Shown: one piece after another, positions 1 to 7,690 of the stretch
How positions within the stretch are numbered: the first letter of the stretch is position 1
Layout of the letters: each line of letters begins with the position of its first letter
Origin: Candidatus Sumerlaeota bacterium
GTDB taxonomy: Bacteria; Sumerlaeota; Sumerlaeia; Sumerlaeales; Sumerlaeaceae
Assembly (NCBI GenBank): GCA_017161655.1
Contig: JADFCV010000001.1
Location: 342,164-406,163 of the forward strand
Reading direction: 5' to 3'
DNA: 64,000 nucleotides
Position numbers and translations under genes: made by a program
Notes under the pieces: model-generated
Seen by the model: the letters and a program-made list of their open reading frames with translations, nothing else
Databases searched by the model: none
Told to the model about the DNA's origin: nothing

Positions 1-1023
1 AGGAACTTAATGTTTGTCGGAGCCAATGATGGCACGCTACGGGCGTACGACTTGCTCTCCGGCAGTGTGTTTTGGGAACGCAAACTCGGTGCTGAAATAT
101 TCTCAACCCCTGCCGTCGTGGAGAATCTTCTCGTTGTGGGCTGCAACGATACATACGTATACTGCCTAGACGCGTACACCGGCATCGAACGATGGCGCTT
201 TCGAACCAACGGCGCTGTGCTTGCGTCTCCACGAATTGTCGGTGACACCGTCTACATTGGGTCAGGCGATGGAGTCATGTATGCCCTCGAGCTGGAAACA
301 GGACGCTTGCAGTGGCAATTTGCAGCGCAAAAGATGATCAAGTGCCGTCCTGCCTACGCGCGTGACCGCATCTTCTTTGGTGCGTGGGACAATTGGTTTT
401 ACAGCGTAGATGCCAAAACTGGAAAGCTTGCATGGAAGGTTCCCGTTTCTGTGACCCCACAGTTTAGTGCGGCCACAGCAAATCCAGCCACGACAGGCAC
501 GCGTGTGATTTTTACCTCGCATGACTATTGTGTGCGGTGCCTCGACCAAAAGACTGGTTCACATCTATGGATGTATCGTCCTCAGCCTGAAGAGCTGGGA
601 CCAAGCTATTCATCGTTTGTATTTTGTGATAATGTGGCCTACTCAGGCTCGATTGCTGGAGCGGTAGTGGGATTCAATCTGCTCTCAGGGAGGAAAGTTG
701 CGGACATAGCAGTACGCCCCTCGGTTCCGGATGCTCTTTTTGACTCCGCCCCAGTTCTCGCCGGCCAGTATCTTTACGTGGGCTCTACCGGCGGCAATGT
801 CTACTGCGTTGACCTTAAGTCGAAAAAGGTTCGGTGGAGTTTTTCACTGCAGCCCGGTTTCATTTTTTCCGCGCCAGCCTTGTGGGGAGACCGGCTTCTC
901 GTCGCCTCAATGACGGGGACTATCTACGAGCTGACTCGTCCAGAATTTCCCGATAAACTACCCTTCGAGGTCCCAGAAGCGATTACGCCAATCACTGGCG
1001 AGGTGGGCGATTGGACTTGGTAG
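1..1023 (+). CDS. PQQ-type beta-propeller repeat protein (5' end cut by window)
   Basis: The sequence shows repeated blades of the PQQ_2/PQQ_3 type, each with a core like YCLDAYTGIERWRF or YALELETGRLQWQF, spaced about 40 residues apart through the whole ORF. Such propellers occur in quinoprotein dehydrogenases, BamB-like assembly factors and many uncharacterised surface proteins. No catalytic or quinone-binding signature is visible, so function is open. The frame is open from base 1. The first ATG (base 10) has an AGGA just before it, but the protein there begins in mid-blade without a signal peptide, so the gene most likely starts upstream of the window. The stop lies 8 bp before the ruvX start, which suggests co-transcription. 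Confidence 0.8.
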   Translation, partial: RNLMFVGANDGTLRAYDLLSGSVFWERKLGAEIFSTPAVVENLLVVGCNDTYVYCLDAYTGIERWRFRTNGAVLASPRIVGDTVYIGSGDGVMYALELETGRLQWQFAAQKMIKCRPAYARDRIFFGAWDNWFYSVDAKTGKLAWKVPVSVTPQFSAATANPATTGTRVIFTSHDYCVRCLDQKTGSHLWMYRPQPEELGPSYSSFVFCDNVAYSGSIAGAVVGFNLLSGRKVADIAVRPSVPDALFDSAPVLAGQYLYVGSTGGNVYCVDLKSKKVRWSFSLQPGFIFSAPALWGDRLLVASMTGTIYELTRPEFPDKLPFEVPEAITPITGEVGDWTW

Positions 1024-1031
1024 GCCTGCCC

Positions 1032-1487
1032 ATGGGCAAGATTCTTGGCTTGGACATCGGTGACAGAAGGATTGGCGTTGCAATCAGCGATGAGCTTGGC
1101 CTGCTCGCTCGTCCGGTGGAGATCATCGATCGCCGCAAGATTGACCCGGTTGCGCGGCTCTGTGAAATTGCCAAGCAAGAAAGCGTAACGACCGTCGTTG
1201 TGGGATTAGCTCGCAACATGGATGGGTCGGAGGGAACGCAGGCAAAGAAATGTCGAGAATTCGCCAGTTTGCTCGAAAAGAACCTTCCAAATGTTTCAAT
1301 TGTCATGTGGGACGAGCGACTCTCTACCAAGGCGGCGAAACGTGTAGCGGTGGAAACACGCTCAAAAAGTCAGAGACGAACACAGTCGCTCGACGCAACA
1401 AGCGCCTGTTTCATCCTCCAGGGCTACCTTGATTTCCTTAAGTGTCGACATGAGGCTGAAACCGAGAACGGAGAACCTCATTTATGA
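1032..1487 (+). CDS. ruvX: RuvX/YqgF-family Holliday junction resolvase-like nuclease
   Basis: The 151-residue product has the YqgF/RuvX RNase H-like fold signature. It opens with GKILGLDIGDRRIGVAISD (first catalytic Asp), then VVVGLARNMDG, then WDERLSTKAA (catalytic Glu), and has a late LDATSACFILQ carrying the last acidic residue. The family acts in 16S rRNA 5' maturation and is proposed to resolve Holliday junctions. I use the ATG at 1032 because homologues start immediately before the GKxLGxDxG strand; the ORF-track TTG at 1011 adds seven unconserved residues and overlaps the upstream stop. Its stop overlaps the next start as ATGA, implying translational coupling to the K+ channel gene, a functionally unrelated neighbour. 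Confidence 0.93.
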   Translation: MGKILGLDIGDRRIGVAISDELGLLARPVEIIDRRKIDPVARLCEIAKQESVTTVVVGLARNMDGSEGTQAKKCREFASLLEKNLPNVSIVMWDERLSTKAAKRVAVETRSKSQRRTQSLDATSACFILQGYLDFLKCRHEAETENGEPHL

Positions 1488-1768
1488 TGAATGTTCTGGC
1501 GTACTGTCGCCGAAACATCTTCGTTCCGCTGTCAGTCTTGGTCATTCTTGCCGGAACTATTGGATACCGTCTCATTGAAGGCTACTCCTGGCTCGATGCC
1601 TTCTACATGACCTGTATTACTGTGGCGACTGTTGGTTTTTGTGAAGTGCACGAATTGTCGCCCGTCGGCAAGCTTTTCACTGTAGGGATCATCATCGCCG
1701 GCCTCGCAACAGTGGTTATTGCTGCATCACGCATTGGTGAAGATTTGATTGCTGCGACTGCCCGTTAA
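1484..1768 (+). CDS. two-helix potassium channel pore subunit (Ion_trans_2), separate from its RCK domain
   Basis: This 94-residue protein is only a pore module: TM1 at about 12-30, a pore helix and filter at about 38-53, and TM2 at about 62-82. The filter region reads TVATVGFCEVHELSPVGK, which aligns with the usual TVGYGD/TVGFGE of K+ channels, but residue 53 is Cys (codon TGT) where a Gly is expected. The protein would sit in the inner membrane as a tetramer. The next gene encodes the NAD-binding RCK/TrkA domain that is normally fused after TM2. The 12-bp gap between them holds a stop and a purine-rich GGAGAG ribosome site, so this is a true split rather than a simple frameshift. Confidence 0.85.
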   Translation: MMNVLAYCRRNIFVPLSVLVILAGTIGYRLIEGYSWLDAFYMTCITVATVGFCEVHELSPVGKLFTVGIIIAGLATVVIAASRIGEDLIAATAR

Positions 1769-1780
1769 CGGAGAGAGCGT

Positions 1781-2497
1781 ATGGAAAAGAGAAACTTGGA
1801 ACTCCGGAATCACTATATTCTCTGCGGGTACGGCCGCATGGGGCGTGTCATAGCAGAGCATCTGCGGCAGGAGAGAGTGGATTTTGTCGTTGTAGACAAC
1901 CGGTTAGAAATTGTGGAAATGATCTGGGATAGTGGCGGATACGCTGTCTGTGGGGATGCTACGGCCGATGCCACGCTGGAGAAGGCGGGAATTCACCAGG
2001 CTAAGGGCCTTGTCACAGTTCTTTCCAAAGACGCAGAAAACGTTTTCGTTGTTCTCACTGCTTCTCAACTCAATCCCAAGCTTGTCATTTTGACGCGTGC
2101 CAACAATGAAGAGGCGATTCCGAAACTTTACCGGGCCGGCGCGACGACCGTCATCAATCCCTATGAGAGCGCAGGAGCACGGATTGCTCAATCACTTCTG
2201 CGACCGGCGGTGACGGATTTTATGCGTATCATGTCTGGTACAGGAAGTCTTGAGGTTGGTGTGGAACAGGTCGAGGTTCAGGATGGATCTGCTCTTGCAG
2301 GGGTGAGCCTGCGCGACAGCAACATTCGGCAAACGACAAATGCCATGATTGTGGCAATTCGCAAAGCCGCTAAACAGCAAATGCTTTTTAATCCGGATCC
2401 TGGCACGCTTCTGGAAACAGATGACATTCTTATTGCCATAGGAACGAAGGACGCATTGGATAAACTTGCAGAACTGGCGCGAGCGAAAAATACGTAG
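1781..2497 (+). CDS. RCK regulatory subunit (TrkA_N plus TrkA_C) of potassium channel
   Basis: The 238-residue soluble protein begins with a Rossmann fold (HYILCGYGRMGRVIAEHL, a GxGxxG nucleotide motif, then an acidic VVVDN strand end). The domain continues through GDATADATLEKAGI to about residue 130. A TrkA_C-like ligand-binding domain follows at about 150-235 (VEVQDGSALAGVSLRDSNI, ending near DDILIAIG). This is the RCK architecture that gates K+ channels in response to nucleotides or ions. It starts 12 bp after the pore gene and has a GGAGAG ribosome site at good spacing. Function with the pore subunit is inferred from adjacency and from fused homologues such as MthK. Confidence 0.9.
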   Translation: MEKRNLELRNHYILCGYGRMGRVIAEHLRQERVDFVVVDNRLEIVEMIWDSGGYAVCGDATADATLEKAGIHQAKGLVTVLSKDAENVFVVLTASQLNPKLVILTRANNEEAIPKLYRAGATTVINPYESAGARIAQSLLRPAVTDFMRIMSGTGSLEVGVEQVEVQDGSALAGVSLRDSNIRQTTNAMIVAIRKAAKQQMLFNPDPGTLLETDDILIAIGTKDALDKLAELARAKNT

Positions 2498-2559
2498 CTT
2501 GAATACGATGTTGGGTAGCCCCGCGCCTTTTTTTGAGTGGCTAGAAAGGAAACGTGCTA

Positions 2560-3588
2560 ATGAAAAAACATGTTCTCATAACTCTTCTCGTTCTACTTGG
2601 AGCGATCACCTCATTCAGCATAGCTGGCGCTGAGCAGACCAGTCCGACGAAGGGAACCTTTAAAGTTGGACTTGTCTTCGATGTGGGGGGGCTTGGTGAT
2701 AAATCGTTCAATGATGCGGCATACCAGGGGCTGAAACGAGCTGAAGCGGAGCTAGGGGTCATCGGGGAATACCGTGAACCAGGCGAAGGAGCTCACAGAG
2801 AGGCCCACCTGCGTCACTTCGCAAAAGGCGATGCAAATCTCATCATCGGCGTGGGATTCCTCTTTACCGACGAGATCCGCGCTATGGCCCTGGATTATCC
2901 CAAGAAAAAGTTCGCGTGTGTTGACTACACAGTGGACGAACGGGAGATCCCGGAAAACCTAGCGGCATTGACCTTCCGCGAAGAGGAGGGGGCCTTCCTT
3001 GTTGGGGCAATTGCAGCCCTGAAATCGCAAACGGGAAAGATAGGATTTGTTGGCGGCGTAGAAAGTCCCCTGATAAAAAAATTCGAGGCGGGCTATACCC
3101 AGGGAGCGAAGTACGTCCGACCCAATGTCGAGGTCAAAGCTGTTTATGCTGGAGTGAGCGATACTGCGTTCAAGGATCCGCAAAAGGGAAAAGAACTGGC
3201 TTCCAGCCTTTATGACGCAGGCTGTGACATCATCTATCATGCATCTGGATCGACTGGCCTGGGTGTGTTTAAGGCTGCGGAAGAGCGCAAGAAATTTGCA
3301 ATTGGCGTTGATCGTGACCAATCCGACGAAGCCGCGCCTGGGGTCGTACTCACCAGCATGACCAAAAATACCGATGTCGCGGTTTACGAGATTATTGAGG
3401 CGGCGGTCAAAGGCACCTTCAAAGGTGGAGTGGTAAGTCTGGGCCTCAAGGAGGGCGGTGTTGGCTATGTCTACAATGAAAAAAACAAGCATCTCATAGG
3501 CGAGGAAATCCACAAGAAGGTGGAGGAGCTAAAAGAGAAAATTATCAAAGGCGAGATCAAGGTGTCTCCAATGCCGCCGAAAGAATAA
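2560..3588 (+). CDS. BMP-family (basic membrane protein/PnrA) substrate-binding protein
   Basis: The 342-residue product has a Sec signal peptide (MKKHVLITLLVLLGA...AGA) without a lipobox Cys. It continues with the BMP fold: FKVGLVFDVGGLGDKSFND near the N-terminus, then GKIGFVGGVESPLIKKFEAG and IIYHASGSTGLGVFKAA. Family members bind nucleosides or related ligands for ABC importers; in this window no permease or ATPase gene is nearby. The ATG at 2560 is preferred over GTG at 2554 because the AAAGGA at about 2545-2550 gives 9-bp spacing. The charged C-terminal helix (KKVEELKEKIIKGEIKVSP) is typical of the family. Ligand unknown. Confidence 0.9.
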   Translation: MKKHVLITLLVLLGAITSFSIAGAEQTSPTKGTFKVGLVFDVGGLGDKSFNDAAYQGLKRAEAELGVIGEYREPGEGAHREAHLRHFAKGDANLIIGVGFLFTDEIRAMALDYPKKKFACVDYTVDEREIPENLAALTFREEEGAFLVGAIAALKSQTGKIGFVGGVESPLIKKFEAGYTQGAKYVRPNVEVKAVYAGVSDTAFKDPQKGKELASSLYDAGCDIIYHASGSTGLGVFKAAEERKKFAIGVDRDQSDEAAPGVVLTSMTKNTDVAVYEIIEAAVKGTFKGGVVSLGLKEGGVGYVYNEKNKHLIGEEIHKKVEELKEKIIKGEIKVSPMPPKE

Positions 3589-3624
3589 GGCGTGAAACGA
3601 GTCGCGTCCGTCGCTACACATGTT

Positions 3625-6189
3625 TTAGAAACTGACGTCGACCACAATTGGGCGATTGCTCACAGGCACCTCGAGCCGGAGCGTTGCGTTCTTCCACTCA
3701 AACTCAGCGCGATGTCCGTTGATGCGAGCGTTTTGGGGTTTTCGCTCGAGGCAGTGAATGAGAAGTTCCCATGTTTTGCGCGGCGACACGTATTTACCCT
3801 GAGGCTTGCCGATAACGAAATGAAGTGATTTACCGTCGTAGCTACCTTCAAAGGTCGTTCGCAGTTCCTTACCTTCGCGGTAGGCGGTCGTAAGGCCGTC
3901 GTCTTCGACGAGGAGCCCACTGATCTTCTCTGCCGGGAAAATTTCGAGTTGGGTGAGTTGCAGCGATTTTTCGCCAACGTATTGCTGGACTTCTTGCCGT
4001 GGAATCACAGAACCAGTTTTCACGAAAAGTGGTGGCTCTGCGGGCGGAGCCTCGACGACATAGTAATTCTGGCCCGAGTAACTCTTGTGTGTCCACCAAT
4101 GGATCCACGTGCCTGTGGGGAGATAAACCATTCTGCGGTCTTTGGCTGGCTCAATCACAGGAGCCACAAGGAGGCTGTCGCCGAGTAAGAATTCATCGGC
4201 CAAGCGCTGGCAGTTCGTATCATTTGCGTAATCGACAATGAGAGGGCGGTTGATTGGAAGCCCAGCCTCACACGCTTGAACAAAGGTCGTGTAAAGGTAG
4301 GGGAGAAGGGTCATTCGGAACTCGATCATTTTGCGGGCGACGTTCTCAACCTTTGCACCGAATGACCAGGGTTCTTGCGATGCTGTTCCTGCGGCGCTAT
4401 GAGTACGACAGAAGGGTTGAAAAACTCCCCACTCGATCCATCGCGAGTAAAGTTCCGGATAACAATCATGGGCGAATCCGCCAATGTCGCAGCCCACAAA
4501 AGGAATGCCGCTGAGTCCCATGCTCAGATTAAGTTGCAGATCCAGTGTCATGCTAGCCCATGTGGATTGATTATCTCCAGTCCACATGAGAGCATACCGT
4601 TGGACGCCTGCCCAGCCAGAGCGCGTGATGACGAATGGTCGCTCGTTGGGGCGGGCCTCCACGAAGCCGTCGTGGGAAGCTTGGGCCATTGTGAGACCGT
4701 AAACCTGATGGAGGCGCGAGTGCGGGTTTTTGCGCCCGAAATCGTATTGAATCACGCGGCCTGGGAACTCTTTTTCCTCGAAGATGTGCGGTTCGTTCAT
4801 GTCATTCCAAATACCGGCAACACCTTTATCGAGCAAAGTCTGCTTCTGATATTCGCCCCATCGTTTTCGCACGTCGCTGCGGGTAAAGTCGGGGAAATGT
4901 GTTTTGCCGGGCCATACTGTTCCAACGAACGGCTCGCTGGTTTGTGGATCCATGCAAAAGAAACCATCTCGGTGGATGAAATCCCTGTAGACCTCATAGT
5001 TTGGATCAATTTTCACTCCGGGATCCACAATGGTCACAGTCTTGAATCCTTGCGCTCGGAGGTCGGCGAGGAGTTGCTGAGGGTTAGGAAAACGCGTCGG
5101 GTGCCACGTAAAAACGCGATACCCGTCCATGTAATCAATGTCGAGGTAAAGCACATCGCAAGGGATTCTGCGCCGCCGGAATTCAGCGGCAATTTCTCGT
5201 ACTCGCGACTCGGGGTAGTAGGACCAGCGACACTGGTGGTAGCCAAGGGCCCAAAGTGGCGGACGTTCCATGTGTCCAGTTAGATCTGCCCACTCCTTGA
5301 GCACCCCAGCCACGTCCTGCCCAAATAGCAGCCAAATCACGGCATCCCCGGTGACGGTTTGATAGCTGTGAAGCGTTTGGCGCGTAAAACCAAGATCCCA
5401 AATCTGCTTACCAGGATTGTCTATGAAGAGCCCAAAAGCGGCGCCATTGCGCGGGTTCACATGGATCACAAAGGGAATCTGACAATAGAAATTCTGGCGA
5501 GGATTTCTGGAAAAGTCGTCGATATTCCAAAGTGTATACCGCCCTCCCGAGCGATCGAACGTCTCCCCGACTTCTCCCATTCCCACAGAAATTTCCCCTG
5601 GCGTCACGCGCCTTGAGAAAGTGATGCTTTCGCCCTCGAAGCGTGCCGCACGGGGAGCTGTCTGAAAAACTGTGCGCCCTGTTCTGTCCTTCACAACGAA
5701 CGCGAACGGCTGTGACTGCAAATCGATCTCCAGTTCTTCAGTCTGAACTCTAACAAAGCCAACTTCTTGGAAAAGTCGATAGCTGGGGTGGGGCCAATTG
5801 CGCGGAACGACCGCATAGCTTACGTCCTTCTGGTGTTCCGCTCCTTGAGCAACACGAAGCCTCAGCACGCGCGTTGAAGCAATGTCGAGAGAGATCCGAT
5901 GAGCATCTTCGAGTATTGACCAGACCGGAGTGGGACGAGATGGCATTGCGTAAAATTGCTCCTTTTCAGTTGGACTGGATTCAATGAGTTCGGCGGCAGA
6001 AGGTGTGGCGTTGGCAGGGGGAGCCGCAAGAAGGCCCCAACTTGCTCCATAGATCGCAGCTACGATAGCAAGCACGCGGTAGTAGGGGACTTTGCACCTA
6101 CGGGTCTTCTTAAGGTCGCACTCAGAGCCGAGCTTGTGACCCGGTAGCAATGCCTTTCGTATGCGATGTACCATAGCGTTTCTACTCAT
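3625..6189 (-). CDS. GH31 family alpha-glucosidase-like glycoside hydrolase, exported
   Basis: The 854-residue protein has an N-terminal hydrophobic segment (about 33-60, ending near ANATPSA) consistent with export. It then carries an N-terminal beta-sandwich, a (beta/alpha)8 barrel and a DUF5110-like C-terminal domain (LVEDDGLTTAYREGKE). The catalytic signature WNDMNEP is at residues 461-467, which makes Asp463 the presumed nucleophile. GWAGVQRYALMWTGDNQSTW and FVGCDIGGF are further GH31 barrel motifs. GH31 enzymes cleave alpha-glucosides or alpha-xylosides with retention; substrate cannot be read here. The start codon overlaps the stop of the upstream NifU-like gene (ATGA), so the two are probably co-translated. 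The internal Met6 is an alternative start. Confidence 0.92.
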   Translation of the reverse strand: MSRNAMVHRIRKALLPGHKLGSECDLKKTRRCKVPYYRVLAIVAAIYGASWGLLAAPPANATPSAAELIESSPTEKEQFYAMPSRPTPVWSILEDAHRISLDIASTRVLRLRVAQGAEHQKDVSYAVVPRNWPHPSYRLFQEVGFVRVQTEELEIDLQSQPFAFVVKDRTGRTVFQTAPRAARFEGESITFSRRVTPGEISVGMGEVGETFDRSGGRYTLWNIDDFSRNPRQNFYCQIPFVIHVNPRNGAAFGLFIDNPGKQIWDLGFTRQTLHSYQTVTGDAVIWLLFGQDVAGVLKEWADLTGHMERPPLWALGYHQCRWSYYPESRVREIAAEFRRRRIPCDVLYLDIDYMDGYRVFTWHPTRFPNPQQLLADLRAQGFKTVTIVDPGVKIDPNYEVYRDFIHRDGFFCMDPQTSEPFVGTVWPGKTHFPDFTRSDVRKRWGEYQKQTLLDKGVAGIWNDMNEPHIFEEKEFPGRVIQYDFGRKNPHSRLHQVYGLTMAQASHDGFVEARPNERPFVITRSGWAGVQRYALMWTGDNQSTWASMTLDLQLNLSMGLSGIPFVGCDIGGFAHDCYPELYSRWIEWGVFQPFCRTHSAAGTASQEPWSFGAKVENVARKMIEFRMTLLPYLYTTFVQACEAGLPINRPLIVDYANDTNCQRLADEFLLGDSLLVAPVIEPAKDRRMVYLPTGTWIHWWTHKSYSGQNYYVVEAPPAEPPLFVKTGSVIPRQEVQQYVGEKSLQLTQLEIFPAEKISGLLVEDDGLTTAYREGKELRTTFEGSYDGKSLHFVIGKPQGKYVSPRKTWELLIHCLERKPQNARINGHRAEFEWKNATLRLEVPVSNRPIVVDVSF

Positions 6190-6548
6190 CGCCTCAAACA
6201 GTCTTGCGCGTTTTGCAGTGCCTCCACTACAAGCAGGGCCACATGGCGCTTGGTACGCGGCAGCCCACCCAGCAATTCTTCAACAATTTGTTCTGATATG
6301 GCCGTTAATATGTTGACGGGCTTTCCTCGCAAGAACTCTGATACGACGGAGCCGGCTGCGATTGTTGGAACACAGCCTTGCGCCTGAAAGGTGCATTCAG
6401 CAATGTGTTCACCGTCGACTCGGATAAAAAAGCGAAGGCGATCGAGGCACGCCTCATTTGTTGCCTCGCCTACAAGCGACGCGTTGGCTAGTTCTCCACA
6501 ATTGCGGGGTTGTTGGAAGTGCTCGACTATGATCGTGCTATACTTCAC
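6186..6548 (-). CDS. NifU/IscU-like iron-sulfur cluster scaffold, atypical cysteine set
   Basis: The 120-residue protein matches the NifU_N fold: YSTIIVEHFQQPRNCGEL at the start, EACLD around the first ligand Cys (34), QGCVPTIAAGS around the second (59), then EELLGGLP. In canonical IscU/NifU the third ligand lies in an HC[AS] motif; here the equivalent reads KRHVALLVVEAL, so the Cys appears replaced by Val. The CGD motif is CLD. It may be a variant scaffold or a cluster carrier that borrows a ligand (extra Cys at 17, 52 and 116). Start is GTG at 6548. No sulfurase (IscS/SufS) gene is nearby. It is coupled to the GH31 gene by a 4-bp overlap. Confidence 0.85.
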   Translation of the reverse strand: MKYSTIIVEHFQQPRNCGELANASLVGEATNEACLDRLRFFIRVDGEHIAECTFQAQGCVPTIAAGSVVSEFLRGKPVNILTAISEQIVEELLGGLPRTKRHVALLVVEALQNAQDCLRR

Positions 6549-6651
6549 GGTGGCAAATTGCTGTTAGTAGATCGTTCTAATCAAGCATAGAGTCATGAAG
6601 TTCATGTTGGAGTTTCAAAAATCTCGTCACTCTGGCTGGTAAGAAAAAAAG

Positions 6652-7683
6652 ATGATAAAAAATAAGAGATATCTGCTGCTTTTTTTTCTCTGCACCCCAG
6701 CATTCATGCCGGGGGGCGCCAGGGCATGCTTCTACTCAACGTACGCACTTGATACGAAGCGCAACACTCAAACGAGCCTCGACGATGTTCTGCTCGACCG
6801 CTACGTGGAAGAAGAGAAATCGCGAGCGCGGGCAAATTACTATACTCAGGAGCTTAAGAAGCGGGAGCGGGAATTACCACAAAAACGCCAGGACCCTGAG
6901 TTTCTGCGCGATTATGGCTATCTGCTTCATGTGACGGGAAATACGCCCGCCGCAATTCGAACCTGGGAAGAAGCATTAGGGAAAGCTCCGAATGACTATG
7001 CACTGCTGTGTAACCTTGCCACGGCCTACCAAATGCTCGGTGTGGACCACTATGTGCGGGCAAAGGAACTTTTAGAAAAAGCTGTGCAGCAGAAACCCGG
7101 CTTCCGGCACCATGCAGAAGAGTTCCACATCAGACTTTTGGAGCACCTGATTGCGCAAAGCAAGGACTGGGAGTATATACGGCGGGAGTTGCTTTTTCCA
7201 GAACTGACGGCCGCTTGGCGTAATCGCAAAGATCCCCCAAATCGATTCTCTCTATCGGCTCTGCCCAAAGATGCAGAGCAAGGCCTGACAGAACTCGTTC
7301 GCCAGTTCCCGAAACAGGCCGATACATGGATGGTTCTCGGCATGATTCTCGAGTCGAACAAGAAGTGGAGGGAAGCCCGCCTCGCTTACCAAAAGGCGCT
7401 GAAATACGGCTGTGGCATGACCGAAGAGTTGCGTGATTACTTTGAAAAATATCGGGTCTTCGCTGAAAAAAAGAATCCTATCAGATACGTCGGATGGCTC
7501 TTTCTAAGCGCCTTTATTCTTATGATAACGGCTCTCATTGGACCACGGATTCTTGGTACCGTGAAAGCGGTTGTGGAAGATATTCAAGAGGTGCGTCGGC
7601 AGAAGGCGGCAGCTGACTCACGCAGTCACGAGACGCATTCCAAGACGCAGCAGTCTAGGCGCCAAGAGCCACAGAAAAAATGA
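6652..7683 (+). CDS. TPR-repeat protein with signal peptide and C-terminal membrane helix
   Basis: A signal peptide or N-terminal anchor (KNKRYLLLFFLCTPAFMPGG) precedes a Cys-containing mature start (ARACFYSTYALD). TPR-like helices follow at about 75-150 (FLRDYGYLLHVTGNTPAAIRTWEEALGKAPND) and at about 215-255 (TWMVLGMILESNKKWREARLAYQKAL). A C-terminal transmembrane segment (about 278-302, YVGWLFLSAFILMITALIG) is followed by a basic tail. The architecture suggests an envelope protein with periplasmic TPRs, probably a protein-interaction scaffold. No specific family is recognised. It lies 7 bp upstream of recD2; the ORF-track recD2 start inside this gene is an overextension. Confidence 0.75.
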   Translation: MIKNKRYLLLFFLCTPAFMPGGARACFYSTYALDTKRNTQTSLDDVLLDRYVEEEKSRARANYYTQELKKRERELPQKRQDPEFLRDYGYLLHVTGNTPAAIRTWEEALGKAPNDYALLCNLATAYQMLGVDHYVRAKELLEKAVQQKPGFRHHAEEFHIRLLEHLIAQSKDWEYIRRELLFPELTAAWRNRKDPPNRFSLSALPKDAEQGLTELVRQFPKQADTWMVLGMILESNKKWREARLAYQKALKYGCGMTEELRDYFEKYRVFAEKKNPIRYVGWLFLSAFILMITALIGPRILGTVKAVVEDIQEVRRQKAAADSRSHETHSKTQQSRRQEPQKK

Positions 7684-7690
7684 AGGCAGC

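Noticed and set aside
4375-5283. 302-codon plus-strand ORF
   Set aside because: It is the antisense shadow of the GH31 gene; the GH31 frame contains the catalytic motif and a full domain order.
7571-7690. 5' extension of recD2 inside the TPR gene
   Set aside because: The extension is out of frame with a real gene; ATG 7691 has a ribosome site and the family's N-terminus.
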